A stretch of DNA of 64,000 bases from DATAVB01 sp036267955 (GCA_036267955.1 DATAVB010000115.1:1-64000); one strand, 5' to 3'. Shown: positions 34,439 through 42,853, counted from the stretch's first letter. The notes: generated by a model from the letters alone, not told the origin. Numbers and translations are program-made.

Positions 34439-35404
34439 ATGACTTCGCCCGCGCGACGCGTACTGCTGGCCAAGCCGCGAGGATACTGCGCGGGTGTCGA
34501 CCGGGCGGTGGTCGCGGTCGAACGGGCCTTGGAGCTGCACGGGGCTCCGGTCTACGTACGGAAACAGATCGTGCACAACCAGCATGTGGTGTCGACGCTG
34601 GAAGCCCGCGGTGCGATCTTCGTCGACGAGACGTCCGAGGTGCCCGAGGGCGCCACCATCGTCTTCTCCGCCCACGGCGTGGCGCCGTCAGTGCACGCCG
34701 ACGCCGAAACCCGTTCGCTGCGGACGATCGACGCGACCTGTCCGCTGGTGACGAAGGTGCACGCCGAGGCGCGCCGGTTCGCCGCCGCCGGGTACGACAT
34801 CCTGCTGATCGGCCACGCCGGTCATGAGGAGGTCGTCGGCACGATGGGGGAGGCGCCGGAGCGGATCCACCTCGTCGACGGGCCCGACGACGTCGACTCG
34901 GTGCAGGTGACCGATCCGGACCGGGTCGTGTGGCTGTCCCAGACCACGCTGTCGGTCGACGAGACGCTGCAGACGGTGGCCCGGCTGCACGAACGCTTCC
35001 CGGCGCTGAAGTCACCGCCCAGCGACGACATCTGTTACGCCACGCAGAACCGGCAGACCGCGGTGAAGCAACTCGCACCGGAGTGCGACCTGGTGATCGT
35101 TGTCGGGTCGGCCAACTCGTCGAACTCGGTACGGCTCGTCGAGGTGGCGCTGGACGCCGGCGCGACTGCGTCGTACCTGGTGGATCACGCCGGCGAGGTC
35201 GACGAGATTTGGCTCGACGGGGTGCGCACGGTTGGCGTGTCCAGCGGCGCTTCGGTGCCTGAGGTGCTGGTGGAGGGCGTGCTGGAATGGCTCGCCGCCC
35301 GCGGTTTCGACAACGTCGAGGAGGTCAACGCCGCCGAGGAGCGGCTGACCTTCGCCCTGCCCCGGGAGATCCGTCCGGCCCGGGCACGCGCCGGCACCCG
35401 CTGA
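34439..35404 (+). CDS. ispH: 4-hydroxy-3-methylbut-2-enyl diphosphate reductase
   Basis: The 321-aa Fe-S enzyme makes IPP and DMAPP in the last step of the MEP isoprenoid pathway. Its three cluster-binding Cys lie in PRGYCAGV, IDATCPLV and DDICYATQNRQ; the conserved KQIVHNQHVV and AHGV are also present. ATG 34439 is chosen because the conserved sequence starts within ten residues and a TACCAT box lies at leaderless distance. Convergent with the DUF6542 gene. Confidence 0.96.
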   Translation: MTSPARRVLLAKPRGYCAGVDRAVVAVERALELHGAPVYVRKQIVHNQHVVSTLEARGAIFVDETSEVPEGATIVFSAHGVAPSVHADAETRSLRTIDATCPLVTKVHAEARRFAAAGYDILLIGHAGHEEVVGTMGEAPERIHLVDGPDDVDSVQVTDPDRVVWLSQTTLSVDETLQTVARLHERFPALKSPPSDDICYATQNRQTAVKQLAPECDLVIVVGSANSSNSVRLVEVALDAGATASYLVDHAGEVDEIWLDGVRTVGVSSGASVPEVLVEGVLEWLAARGFDNVEEVNAAEERLTFALPREIRPARARAGTR

Positions 35405-35464
35405 CCGCACGTTTCGCTCGTGCTCGCTGGCCGGCGGTCCGCGCGTACCGGCCGCTCGTTTCGT

Positions 35465-35516
35465 TGATCATGGTGCCCTCATGCCCACTCCACTGGGTGC
35501 GACGGCACCATGATCA
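35465..35516. terminator. Long inverted repeat with CATGATC core after ispH
   Basis: Arms of 13 bp (TGATCATGGTGCC at 35465-35477, complement at 35504-35516) flank 26 bases between converging ispH and the DUF6542 gene. Confidence 0.75.
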
Positions 35517-35579
35517 TGAGTGGGGACGGCTGGTAGGTCGGTTCAGCAGATCGGCTGGCACGGCCGTCCGGGCGCTGCG

Positions 35580-35990
35580 TCAGGTGGAACGGCCGCCGAG
35601 TTTGCGGATCACCGCGATGATCGCGGCCACACCGGTGGCGATGGCGATGGGCGGGAAGCCGTGCGTCAGGTAGTCGGCCGCCAGCCCGATCAATCCGTGA
35701 TTGGTGAGTGGGATCGACACCAGCGCGATCGCCACGCAGATGAGCGGCGGTGCGAAGACGACCCAGAGCACATCGCGGCGGCGTACCAGCAGGGCCGCGA
35801 TCGCGGCTCCGCCGATCAGGCAGCAGGCGAACGTGATCCGCAGGCCGGGCCCGGTGATGACGTCGATGGCGCCACCGATGCCGGCGACGACGAGGGCGAA
35901 GAGCGCCGCGATCGGTCCGCTGGGGCCCCGTTGGGACCGGGTCACCGGACCGGGCGTGGCGCGACGCCCGGACTGCAGGCTGGCAGACAC
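35580..35990 (-). CDS. DUF6542-type small membrane protein
   Basis: The 136-aa product has about four membrane helices (IAALFALVVAGIGGAIDVI, CCLIGGAAIAALLV, WVVFAPPLICVAIALVSI, IAIATGVAAIIAV) after a basic N-terminus. The location between ispH and ychF corresponds to Rv1111c. Function unknown. Confidence 0.8.
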   Translation of the reverse strand: MSASLQSGRRATPGPVTRSQRGPSGPIAALFALVVAGIGGAIDVITGPGLRITFACCLIGGAAIAALLVRRRDVLWVVFAPPLICVAIALVSIPLTNHGLIGLAADYLTHGFPPIAIATGVAAIIAVIRKLGGRST

Positions 35991-36210
35991 GATCTCCTCC
36001 GTGGCTTGCGGTGCTTTACGACACCGTAGACGCTCTGCTGGCCCGTCGCGATTACCGGCCGGCGTCGCGGAGTGTCCGGATCGTCGTCAGCAACCGCCGG
36101 ATGACCGGTTCTGGCCGGCGTGCGCCCCCAATCCGGGGTAATCCGCCCCCGGAAGTCGACGGCGAAATTGGCTCACACCGAGCTAGCTGTCGATCGGGCC
36201 ACTGGCCGAG
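35991..36210. other. Intergenic region downstream of rmuC
   Basis: A 220-base gap between rmuC and the DUF6542 gene. CGAGCTAGC occurs twice near 36180-36215, the second copy at the rmuC stop. No gene is apparent. Confidence 0.4.
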
Positions 36211-37740
36211 CTAGCGACCCGGCGCGCGGCGTTGCACCGGGGTCAGGAGCTCCTGCTGGTCGGCGACCGGCCGCAGCGCCACCAGCGAGTCGCGGGCCGA
36301 GGCGACCAGCTCCGGAGCCTGCATCTGGCGTGGCACCTCGGTGATCTGGTCCGGCGTCACCAGCTCCTCGTCGCTGACCTGCAGCTCGGTGAGCTTGCGG
36401 GCGCTGACCAGGACCCGACTCTCGAGCGATGACACCGTCTGGTTGTAGCTCTTGACGGTCTTGTCCAACTGCCCGCCGAGCTTGGCGATGTGCGTCCCCA
36501 TCGTGGCCAGCCGCCCGTGCAGCTCCTTGCCCAGCTTGTGGATCTTGTGCGCGTTGGCGGCCAACGCCTCCTGCCGCCAGGTATAGGCGACGGTACGCAG
36601 CAGGGCGATCAGGGTGGACGGGGTGGCGATGACGACGTTGTGCTCGAAGGCGTGCTCCAGCAGCGCCGGGTCCTCGTCCAGCGCCGCGTTGAGGAACACC
36701 TCGGCCGGGACGAACATCACCACGAACTCGGGGGTGGCCTCGAAGCTCTGCCAGTAGCTCTTGGCGGCGAGCCGGTCGACGTGCTCCCGCAGATGCCGGG
36801 CATGCGCCCGGAGCCTGGCCGTGCGGGTCGCGTCGTCGCGCGCCTCCATCGCCTCCAGGAAGCCGATGAACGAAACCTTCGCATCGACGATCACCCGCTT
36901 GTTGCCGCCCAGGCGCACCACCAGGTCGGGCCGCAGGAGTGCGCCGTCCTCGTCGGAGACGGTTTCCTGGGTGACGAAGTCGCAGTGCTCGACCATCCCG
37001 GCGGTACGGACGATCTGCTCCAGCTGCAGCTCGCCCCAGCGGCCGCGCACCTGCGGCGCGCGCAGCGCCGTCACCAGCTGGTTGGTCTCCTGGTGCAGCT
37101 TCTCGGAGGTCTGCCGCATGGTGCCGACCTGCTCCATCAACGCCCGGTACGAACCGACCCGCTCCCGCTCGACCGACTGCATCTGGGTCTCGACCTTGGT
37201 CAGCGTCTCGCGCAACGGGTTGACCATGCCCTCGATGGCCTGCTGCCGCTTGGCCAGATCGCCGTCGGCGACCGTGCCGGCCTGCTTGAGCCGCGTCTCG
37301 GCCAACGTCATGAACTCCTTGGAGGTCTGCGACAGCGCCTCCCGGGACAGCACGCTGAACGTCTCCCGCAGCCGCTTTTCGCCGTCCTCGAGGCGGGCGA
37401 GCTGCTCGACGGCGGCCTGCCGCTGGTGCTCCAGGGCCGTACCCAGCCGGGCCGCCTCGGTCTCGGCCGCCCGGGCCCGCTCGTCCAGCGCCGCATGATC
37501 GGCGCGGGCCTGCTGCTGGAACGCGCCCAGCTCGGCGCGGGCCCGGTCGCTGGCCATGGCGAACTCCGCGCGCGTCCGCTCCATGGTGGCGGCGTGATCG
37601 GCCCGGGTCTGGTCGAGGTCGCGGCGCACCGCGTCCCGTTCGGCGGCGGCCGCGCGGCCGGAGCCCCGCCCGATGGCGAGGCCGGCGATGAGACCGGCAA
37701 GCAGGGTCAGCAGCGCAACCAACACGGTAGTGACATCCAT
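36211..37740 (-). CDS. rmuC: DNA recombination protein RmuC
   Basis: The 509-aa product has one N-terminal membrane helix (LVALLTLLAGLIAGLAIG), a long coiled coil (about residues 28-230) and the RmuC nuclease-like domain (GRWGELQLEQIVRTAGM, VIVDAKVSFIGFLEAM, PEFVVMFVPAEVFLNAAL). RmuC limits inversions at short repeats. It is transcribed away from ychF. Confidence 0.93.
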   Translation of the reverse strand: MDVTTVLVALLTLLAGLIAGLAIGRGSGRAAAAERDAVRRDLDQTRADHAATMERTRAEFAMASDRARAELGAFQQQARADHAALDERARAAETEAARLGTALEHQRQAAVEQLARLEDGEKRLRETFSVLSREALSQTSKEFMTLAETRLKQAGTVADGDLAKRQQAIEGMVNPLRETLTKVETQMQSVERERVGSYRALMEQVGTMRQTSEKLHQETNQLVTALRAPQVRGRWGELQLEQIVRTAGMVEHCDFVTQETVSDEDGALLRPDLVVRLGGNKRVIVDAKVSFIGFLEAMEARDDATRTARLRAHARHLREHVDRLAAKSYWQSFEATPEFVVMFVPAEVFLNAALDEDPALLEHAFEHNVVIATPSTLIALLRTVAYTWRQEALAANAHKIHKLGKELHGRLATMGTHIAKLGGQLDKTVKSYNQTVSSLESRVLVSARKLTELQVSDEELVTPDQITEVPRQMQAPELVASARDSLVALRPVADQQELLTPVQRRAPGR

Positions 37741-37860
37741 GTAGTTATGGTCTCAGCCGGGTACGACGGTTCGGCGCTGCCGCGCCCGGGCGACCGACAT
37801 CAGGGGCCTCAGCTGCCGTCGTACCGCCCGGTTGTCTCCCGCCCCGGCCCCGTTCCCGCC

Positions 37861-37925
37861 CCGATCGAAGCGCGCCTTACCCGGCATCCCGGCACATTTC
37901 CCCGGGTAAAGCGCACTTCGATCGG
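37861..37925. repeat. Interrupted long inverted repeat in the rmuC/ychF region
   Basis: Outer arms 37861-37875 and 37911-37925 pair with one mismatch; inner arms TTACCCGG (37877-37884) and CCGGGTAA (37902-37909) are perfect. Together they form one stem of 24 positions with two mismatches and a 17-base loop. Confidence 0.8.
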
Positions 37926-37973
37926 ACGAGCGGGAAATCCGGGCGAGCGGGAGATGCGGGGAAGCGGAGATTC

Positions 37974-38008
37974 GGGGGAGCGGGGTTCCAGGGGAGCGGT
38001 GGCGGGGG
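37974..38008 (+). other. Potential G-quadruplex upstream of ychF
   Basis: Four runs of four or five G (37974, 37982, 37991, 38004) are separated by loops of 3, 5 and 9 bases. They lie within a degenerate repeat built on AGCGG. The element is 40 bases upstream of the ychF start. Confidence 0.6.
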
Positions 38009-38035
38009 AGGTCGGATCGGTGCCGCTGACCCAAC

Positions 38036-38041
38036 TACGAT
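38036..38041 (+). promoter_or_regulatory. TANNNT box six bases before ychF GTG
   Basis: TACGAT, six bases, GTG 38048; leaderless spacing and no Shine-Dalgarno. Confidence 0.5.
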
Positions 38042-38047
38042 TGCGCC

Positions 38048-39121
38048 GTGGCTCTCACCATCGGAATCGTCGGTCTCCCCAACGTCGGCAAGTCGACGCT
38101 GTTCAACGCCCTGACCAAGAACAACGTGCTCGCGGCGAACTATCCATTCGCCACCATCGAGCCAAATGTCGGGGTGGTTGGCGTTCCCGATGCCCGGTTG
38201 GACGTGCTGAGCCGGATGTTCGACAGCGCCAAGACCGTCCCGGCGACGGTGTCCTTCGTCGACATCGCCGGCCTGGTCCGAGGTGCCAGCGAGGGTCAGG
38301 GGCTGGGCAACCAGTTTCTCGCGCACATCCGGGAGGCCAACGCGATCTGCCAGGTGATCCGCGGCTTCGCCGATCCGGACGTGACGCATGTGGACGGTCG
38401 GGTCTCCCCGTCCGACGACATCGAGACGATCGACACCGAGCTGGTGCTGGCCGACCTGCAGACCGTCGACAAGGCGTTGCCGCGGCTGGAGAAGGAAGCC
38501 CGGCTGCACAAGGACCGGCGCGAGCTGCTGGAGGCCGTGCAGGCCGCCCGCGAGATCCTCGACTCCGGCCGTACGTTGTTCTCCGCCGGTGTCGATCCGG
38601 TGCCGCTGCGCGAGCTGAGCCTGCTGACGGCCAAGCCATTCCTGTACGTCTTCAACATCGACGAGGGCGAGCTCGCCGACCCCGGCTACCAGGAGAAGCT
38701 GCGGGCGCTGGTGGCCCCGGCCGAGGCGATCGTGCTGGACGCCAAGACCGAGGCCGATCTGGTCGAGTTGCCCGAGGATGAGGCCGCCGAGCTGCTGGCG
38801 GCCGTCGGGCAGGACGAGCCGGGGTTGCACCAGCTGATCCGGGTCGGGTTCAAGACCCTCGGACTGCAGACCTATCTCACCGCGGGTCCGAAGGAGTCGC
38901 GGGCCTGGACGATCCCGGTCGGTGCCACCGCGCCGGAGGCGGCCGGCGTCATCCACACCGATTTCCAGCGCGGGTTCATCAAGGCTGAAGTCGTGTCGTA
39001 CGCCGATCTGATCGAGGCCGGGTCGATGGCCGCGGCCCGCTCGGCCGGCAAGGTCCGCATCGAGGGCAAGGATTACGTGATGGCCGACGGCGACGTGGTG
39101 GAGTTCCGCTTCAACGTGTAG
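38048..39121 (+). CDS. ychF: Ribosome-binding ATPase YchF (Obg family)
   Basis: The 357-aa P-loop protein has Walker A GLPNVGKST at residues 8-16, the switch region DIAGLVRGASEGQGLGNQF, a coiled insert and a C-terminal TGS domain (EAAGVIHTDFQRGFIKAEVV). The usual NKxD G4 motif is replaced by FNID (YVFNIDEGE), which explains ATP preference in this family. It binds ribosomes and responds to redox stress in E. coli. Convergent with the Doc toxin, only 8 bases apart. Confidence 0.97.
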   Translation: MALTIGIVGLPNVGKSTLFNALTKNNVLAANYPFATIEPNVGVVGVPDARLDVLSRMFDSAKTVPATVSFVDIAGLVRGASEGQGLGNQFLAHIREANAICQVIRGFADPDVTHVDGRVSPSDDIETIDTELVLADLQTVDKALPRLEKEARLHKDRRELLEAVQAAREILDSGRTLFSAGVDPVPLRELSLLTAKPFLYVFNIDEGELADPGYQEKLRALVAPAEAIVLDAKTEADLVELPEDEAAELLAAVGQDEPGLHQLIRVGFKTLGLQTYLTAGPKESRAWTIPVGATAPEAAGVIHTDFQRGFIKAEVVSYADLIEAGSMAAARSAGKVRIEGKDYVMADGDVVEFRFNV

Positions 39122-39129
39122 CGCAGGCG

Positions 39130-39510
39130 CTAGTCGAGCGGGATTGTCCACTTATGGAGCGTCTTCGCCATTTCAGCCCCATCAAACACAGTGCCGTTCG
39201 CGACCGAGACGACGAACTCATACTGCTCGTGTTCCAGCTCCGGCATCCACAGGGCGTTGTAACCATAGAAAAGCAGCGTCGCGGCCCATCCGAGTCGTTT
39301 GTTCCCATCAACCAGCGCGTGGTTGCGAACGATCGAATGCAGCAGCGCCGCCGCTTTGTGATGCACCGTTGGGTACGCGTCCTCACCGAGCGCCGAGGCT
39401 GCGGGCCGGGCAACGGCAGCTTCCAGCATGCCCCAGTCCCGCACGGTGAAGCCGGGGATGAGCGCCTTCCCGATCGCATCCAGGTCGTCGACTTGGAGGT
39501 ATTCGATCAC
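39130..39510 (-). CDS. Doc/Fic-family toxin
   Basis: The 126-aa product has the Doc fold and the active-site motif HALVDGNKRLGW (residues about 62-73), a Fic-type motif. Doc phosphorylates EF-Tu while most Fic proteins AMPylate; the NKR ending resembles Doc. Its GTG start overlaps the antitoxin stop (GTGA), the standard coupled order of antitoxin then toxin. Start is fixed by this overlap. Confidence 0.9.
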   Translation of the reverse strand: MIEYLQVDDLDAIGKALIPGFTVRDWGMLEAAVARPAASALGEDAYPTVHHKAAALLHSIVRNHALVDGNKRLGWAATLLFYGYNALWMPELEHEQYEFVVSVANGTVFDGAEMAKTLHKWTIPLD

Positions 39511-39704
39511 TCCCCGAGCCGCCGCAACACGCGGGCATGCTCGACCCCGATGCGATGGATCAGCGCGTCACGGTTGCCGCTGCGTCGGCTGGTGTACTGC
39601 GCGATCGCATCACGCGCGACCTCCTGCATGGACCGATGCTCCCGTACGGCGGTCTCCCGCAGTGCCTGCATCTGGTTCTCGTCCAGTCGCAACGTCATAG
39701 CCAT
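39507..39704 (-). CDS. Ribbon-helix-helix antitoxin
   Basis: The 65-aa product starts MAMTLRLDENQMQALRE, a ribbon-helix-helix beginning, continuing REHRSMQEVARDAI. It should dimerise, bind the operator just upstream and neutralise the Doc toxin through its C-terminus. The start at 39704 gives the canonical length; an in-frame extension upstream runs into the operator repeats. Confidence 0.85.
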   Translation of the reverse strand: MAMTLRLDENQMQALRETAVREHRSMQEVARDAIAQYTSRRSGNRDALIHRIGVEHARVLRRLGE

Positions 39705-39711
39705 GCCCCAT

Positions 39712-39740
39712 GGTATCGCGCGGTATCGCGTGGTACCACC
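39712..39740 (-). promoter_or_regulatory. Operator-like repeats upstream of the antitoxin
   Basis: GGTATCGCG occurs at 39712 and 39722 and a relative, GGTACCACC, at 39732. The 10-bp spacing puts them on one face of the helix, suited to cooperative ribbon-helix-helix dimers. Confidence 0.6.
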
Positions 39741-39978
39741 GGCGGCCGGAATGAGGTTCGACAGACCGTGACGGTGGGCCACGCTTGACCGACTGCGCGG
39801 TCAGTAGCGGTCCGGCCGCGACCAACTGGCCCGCGGCCAACCGGCGGTCCAGCGGCGCCTAGCGCCCCGCTATCCCCGGCTGCTCGAAGACCGCTTCACC
39901 CTCTGGAACGGCCGGACCGGCCGCGCCGCCGCACGAACCACGTCTCACTCATTTCGGTGGTTTGTCACCCGCCGAGGC
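39741..39978. other. Intergenic region, possible gene remnant
   Basis: Between the TA promoter and the next gene's end, one plus frame from about 39858 reads LLEDRFTLWNGRTG, protein-like, but it has no start and an upstream stop. It may be a decayed gene; evidence is weak. Confidence 0.3.
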
Positions 39979-40446
39979 TCAGTGCAGCTCGATGTCGTGA
40001 CCCGGTCCGCGCTCGGTCTCAGGTCGCGGACCGAAATAGCGGCGATCGGACTCCTGGATCGAAATGTCGTTGATGCTGGCCTCCCGCCGCCGCATCAGGC
40101 CGTTCTCGTCGAATTCCCAGAGCTCGTTGCCGTAGCTGCGGAACCATTCTCCGGCCGCGTTGTGCCACTCGTACTGGAAACGCACAGCCATCCGGTTTTC
40201 CCGAAATCCCCAGAGGCTTTTGCGCAGCACATAATCGAGCTCGCGATCCCACTTGCCGGTCAGGAATTCCACGATTTCGGCGCGGCCGGTGACGAACGTG
40301 TCCCGGTTGCGCCAAACCGAGTCCACTGTGTACGCCAGGCTGACCCGCTCGGGATCGCGGGTGTTCCAGGCGTCCTCGGCCGCCTGGACCTTCTGGGTCG
40401 CGGTCTCGAGGGTGAACGGCGGCAATGGCGGGCGCGGGCTCGACAT
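39979..40446 (-). CDS. DUF1348 / NTF2-like (SnoaL-fold) protein
   Basis: The 155-aa product has the DUF1348 pattern: AEDAWNTRDPERVSLAYT, SVWRNRDTFVTGR, VRFQYEWHNAAGEWFRSYGNE and the ending RREASINDISI. Family size is ~150 aa with a cone-shaped NTF2 fold; enzymatic role unknown. It lies 27 bases downstream of the PNPOx-like gene and is probably in the same operon. Confidence 0.88.
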   Translation of the reverse strand: MSSPRPPLPPFTLETATQKVQAAEDAWNTRDPERVSLAYTVDSVWRNRDTFVTGRAEIVEFLTGKWDRELDYVLRKSLWGFRENRMAVRFQYEWHNAAGEWFRSYGNELWEFDENGLMRRREASINDISIQESDRRYFGPRPETERGPGHDIELH

Positions 40447-40473
40447 GGGTGTCCTTTCGGTACGAAATACGGA

Positions 40474-41379
40474 TCAGTCGGTGAGGTGCGGATTTCGGCG
40501 ATAGGGAATGAGGTCGGCCGCCCGGAACGGCAGCGCCGCGCCGGCGACCACGTGTTGTGGGGTGAAGCGGGTCCGGCGGCCGGTGCCGCCGTCGTCTCCG
40601 CGAGCGCCCGGTGCCGTCCATTCCACCGCCGCGGTGCCGGACAGGTGCAGGGTGCCGCCGGTCGCGAAGTCCAGGAACAGCAGGGCGGTGGTGTCGTCTA
40701 TCGCGATATTGCCGAGACTGTTGAACATATTGTTGCCCGGGTAATCCGGCCACCACAGGCTGGTGCCGTCGACCCGAACGAATCCGGGCGTCCCACCCCG
40801 GTGGGACGCGTCGGCGCCGCGCTCGGGATGGACGGTGCCGAGAAAGAAGGTGTCCGACTGCTCGATCATCCGGGTCTGCTCGGCATCGCCGAAGTCGGCC
40901 GCATGGAACTGTGCCGCGGCGATTCCGTCCCGGCGAAGATGGCGTTGCTGGATGTATTGCGGGCAATTTCCGTACGCCTGATCGACCGCCATCTCCAGGC
41001 CGTCGGAGCCGGCCGCGGTCAGGGTGCCGTTGACCCGCATTCTGCGCCGCGTACCGAAATCGATGGCCAGCATCCCGACCGGCTGTCCGATCGGCAGGTC
41101 GTGCAACGGGTCACCGGCCGACGGCCTGGAATGGACCCGGAGGGTGGTGTCCCGGCCGTCGAGAAAGCCCGGCGTTCCGAGGATCGGTGAGATCCACAGC
41201 CGCCCGCCCCGGTCGCGCCCGGTGAGCAGGGCCAGATCCCGCTCGCCCAGGAAGATATGGGCCCCACCGCTGAGATTCGGCGGCGCCAGCATGCCCGACA
41301 ACCGCGCCGCCTCGGCGCGCACGCCGGCCCGCCGCTGCACGGCGAGCTCGCCCTCGTGGAACTCGGTGGACCGTGTCAT
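40474..41379 (-). CDS. Pyridoxamine 5'-phosphate oxidase-like flavoprotein
   Basis: The 301-aa product has a PNPOx-like split barrel over about residues 30-180 (FLGERDLALLTGRDRGGRLWISPI, GMLAIDFGTRRRMRVNGTL) with a second half (VRVDGTSLWWPDYPGNNMFNSLGNI, ALLFLDFATGGTLHLSGTA). Duplicated PNPOx-like domains of this type bind FMN or F420. It is divergent from the ABATE/CGNR regulator gene and upstream of the DUF1348 gene. Confidence 0.85.
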   Translation of the reverse strand: MTRSTEFHEGELAVQRRAGVRAEAARLSGMLAPPNLSGGAHIFLGERDLALLTGRDRGGRLWISPILGTPGFLDGRDTTLRVHSRPSAGDPLHDLPIGQPVGMLAIDFGTRRRMRVNGTLTAAGSDGLEMAVDQAYGNCPQYIQQRHLRRDGIAAAQFHAADFGDAEQTRMIEQSDTFFLGTVHPERGADASHRGGTPGFVRVDGTSLWWPDYPGNNMFNSLGNIAIDDTTALLFLDFATGGTLHLSGTAAVEWTAPGARGDDGGTGRRTRFTPQHVVAGAALPFRAADLIPYRRNPHLTD

Positions 41380-41490
41380 GCTGCCCCTCGGGAGCTAATG
41401 CTTGTTGAGTCCGACTGACATTAGCAACACTGACACGAATGCGAGCGGTGAGTCAAATGGTTAGGAGCGTAAACAGCCATTAGGTGATGT

Positions 41491-41496
41491 TAGGGT
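41491..41496 (+). promoter_or_regulatory. TANNNT box six bases before ATG 41503
   Basis: TAGGGT, six bases, ATG; leaderless spacing, no Shine-Dalgarno. Confidence 0.5.
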
Positions 41497-41502
41497 CGGC
41501 GC

Positions 41503-42111
41503 ATGGCCGAGACCGGGATGACGACGGCGCCGTTGCTCGGCGAGCCGATCCCGATCGAGCTGATGAACACGATTTGGGCCGACCGGGACGGTGTCCACGA
41601 TTCGTTGCGGACTTCGGCCGACGTCATGGGCTGGTTGCGTGCCGTCGGTGATCGGCTGTCGTCCGGTGGCGCGGTCCGGCGGCCGGCGCCGGGCCTTATC
41701 GCCGAGTTCCGGGACCTACGGGACGCGCTACGCCGTCTCGCGGCCGTGGCGACGGACGACCCGCGGCCGGCAGCCGAATCTCCGGTGCCGGGCCTGGCTG
41801 CCGCCGTCACGATCGTCAACCGGGCCTGCGCGACGGCGCCGACCTGGTCGGAGCTGGCCTGGTCCGGGCGGAACGACCCGCGGCGCAAGGTCCGGTCGGC
41901 CGGTACCTCACCTGAGATCGCGCTGTCGACGATCGCCGAGCAGGCCGTCACACTGTTCGTCGGCCCCGACCGGGCCGAGCTGCGGGCCTGCCACGCACCC
42001 GGCTGCGTCCTGTATTTCCGGCACGACCATCCGCGGCGGGAGTGGTGCTCGGCCGGCTGCGGGAACCGGGCCAGGGTCGCGCGGCACTATCAACGCCACC
42101 GCAATTCCTGA
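41503..42111 (+). CDS. ABATE-domain / CGNR zinc-finger regulator
   Basis: The 202-aa product has an N-terminal ABATE domain (PIPIELMNTIWADRDGVHDSL) and a C-terminal CGNR zinc finger (CHAPGCVLYFRHDHP, WCSAGCGNRARVARHY). These are putative DNA- or RNA-binding stress regulators common in actinobacteria. It is divergent from the PNPOx-like gene, which it likely controls. Confidence 0.9.
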   Translation: MAETGMTTAPLLGEPIPIELMNTIWADRDGVHDSLRTSADVMGWLRAVGDRLSSGGAVRRPAPGLIAEFRDLRDALRRLAAVATDDPRPAAESPVPGLAAAVTIVNRACATAPTWSELAWSGRNDPRRKVRSAGTSPEIALSTIAEQAVTLFVGPDRAELRACHAPGCVLYFRHDHPRREWCSAGCGNRARVARHYQRHRNS

Positions 42112-42200
42112 AATACCGCACCTGTGGAACAAATGTCGCCGGCCGCGGAAATCCGGCACCTGTGGGGTCGATCGGCACGCGCTGCGCCAGATCGTCAACG

Positions 42201-42782
42201 TCAAGGGCGGCTGATCAGCCGGCGGGCGGCGTCGACGAGGAAACCGCGTTGCGCGGCCAGATTGTCGGCGTCGTCGCCCAGAATCATCCGATTCATCTGG
42301 GGCACGGTAAAATACCAGTGCACCAGGCCGATCAGGGTAATGAGGAGCCGCCGGATATCCAGGGCGCCGTCGATGGCTCCGGCCCGCTGGCCGGATTCGA
42401 GCAGTCGCATCTTCTCCGCATAATGCTCGCGCCGGCTGGCGACCCCGGCCACCTCGCTCGGCTTGGCGGTCTCCAGGCCCTCCCAGACGAGCAGCCGCAC
42501 CAACTCCGGATGCTCGGCGGCATAGTCGAACAGCTCGCCGATGTAGTCCGGCACCCGCTCCGGCTGGATGGCAATCGCCGCCGCCAGGTCGTTGAGCCGG
42601 GACTGCAACACGGTGGCGAAGAGCCGCTCCTTGTCGCCGAAATAGAGGTAGATCGCCTGTTTGTTGGCCTTTGCGGCGCTGGCGATCCGGTCGACCCGGG
42701 CGCCGGCGATGCCGTACCGGGCGAATTCCTCGACCGCCGCGGCGAAGATCCGGGACCGGGTCGCCGCGGGGTCGTATGGCAT
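42201..42782 (-). CDS. TetR-family repressor
   Basis: The 193-aa product has a TetR N-terminal helix-turn-helix (IFAAAVEEFARYGIAGARVDRIASAAKANKQAIYLYFGDKE, in two blocks) and a helical ligand domain. It is divergent from the MFS exporter gene with two operator-like sites between them, so it probably represses that gene and itself. TAGACT lies 7 bases before its ATG. Confidence 0.92.
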   Translation of the reverse strand: MPYDPAATRSRIFAAAVEEFARYGIAGARVDRIASAAKANKQAIYLYFGDKERLFATVLQSRLNDLAAAIAIQPERVPDYIGELFDYAAEHPELVRLLVWEGLETAKPSEVAGVASRREHYAEKMRLLESGQRAGAIDGALDIRRLLITLIGLVHWYFTVPQMNRMILGDDADNLAAQRGFLVDAARRLISRP

Positions 42783-42795
42783 GCGGCACAGTCTA

Positions 42796-42853
42796 AACCA
42801 GATAGTTGACTTCCGGCCGGCCCGCCGTGAGGCTGGAAATCAACCGACTGGTT
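42796..42853. promoter_or_regulatory. Paired TetR operator-like sites
   Basis: AACCAGATAGTT (42796-42807) and AACCGACTGGTT (42842-42853) share the form AACC-N4-RGTT and lie in a larger imperfect inverted repeat. The first overlaps the region just before the tetR start; the second is 22 bases before the MFS start. Confidence 0.6.

Larger units (their letters stand above)
37741..38047. other. Divergent rmuC/ychF intergenic region
   Basis: A 307-base region without a gene. It holds an interrupted long inverted repeat (37861-37925), a purine-rich imperfect repeat, a potential G-quadruplex (37974-38008) and the ychF -10 box (38036-38041). Confidence 0.7.

Noticed and set aside
39858..39965. Possible protein-coding remnant before the DUF1348 gene
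   Set aside because: No start, an upstream stop and no family match; noted only as a possible relic.
42108..42165. Imperfect 20-bp direct repeat (CACCTGTGG) between the CGNR and TetR genes
   Set aside because: Only two diverged copies and no other sign of function.
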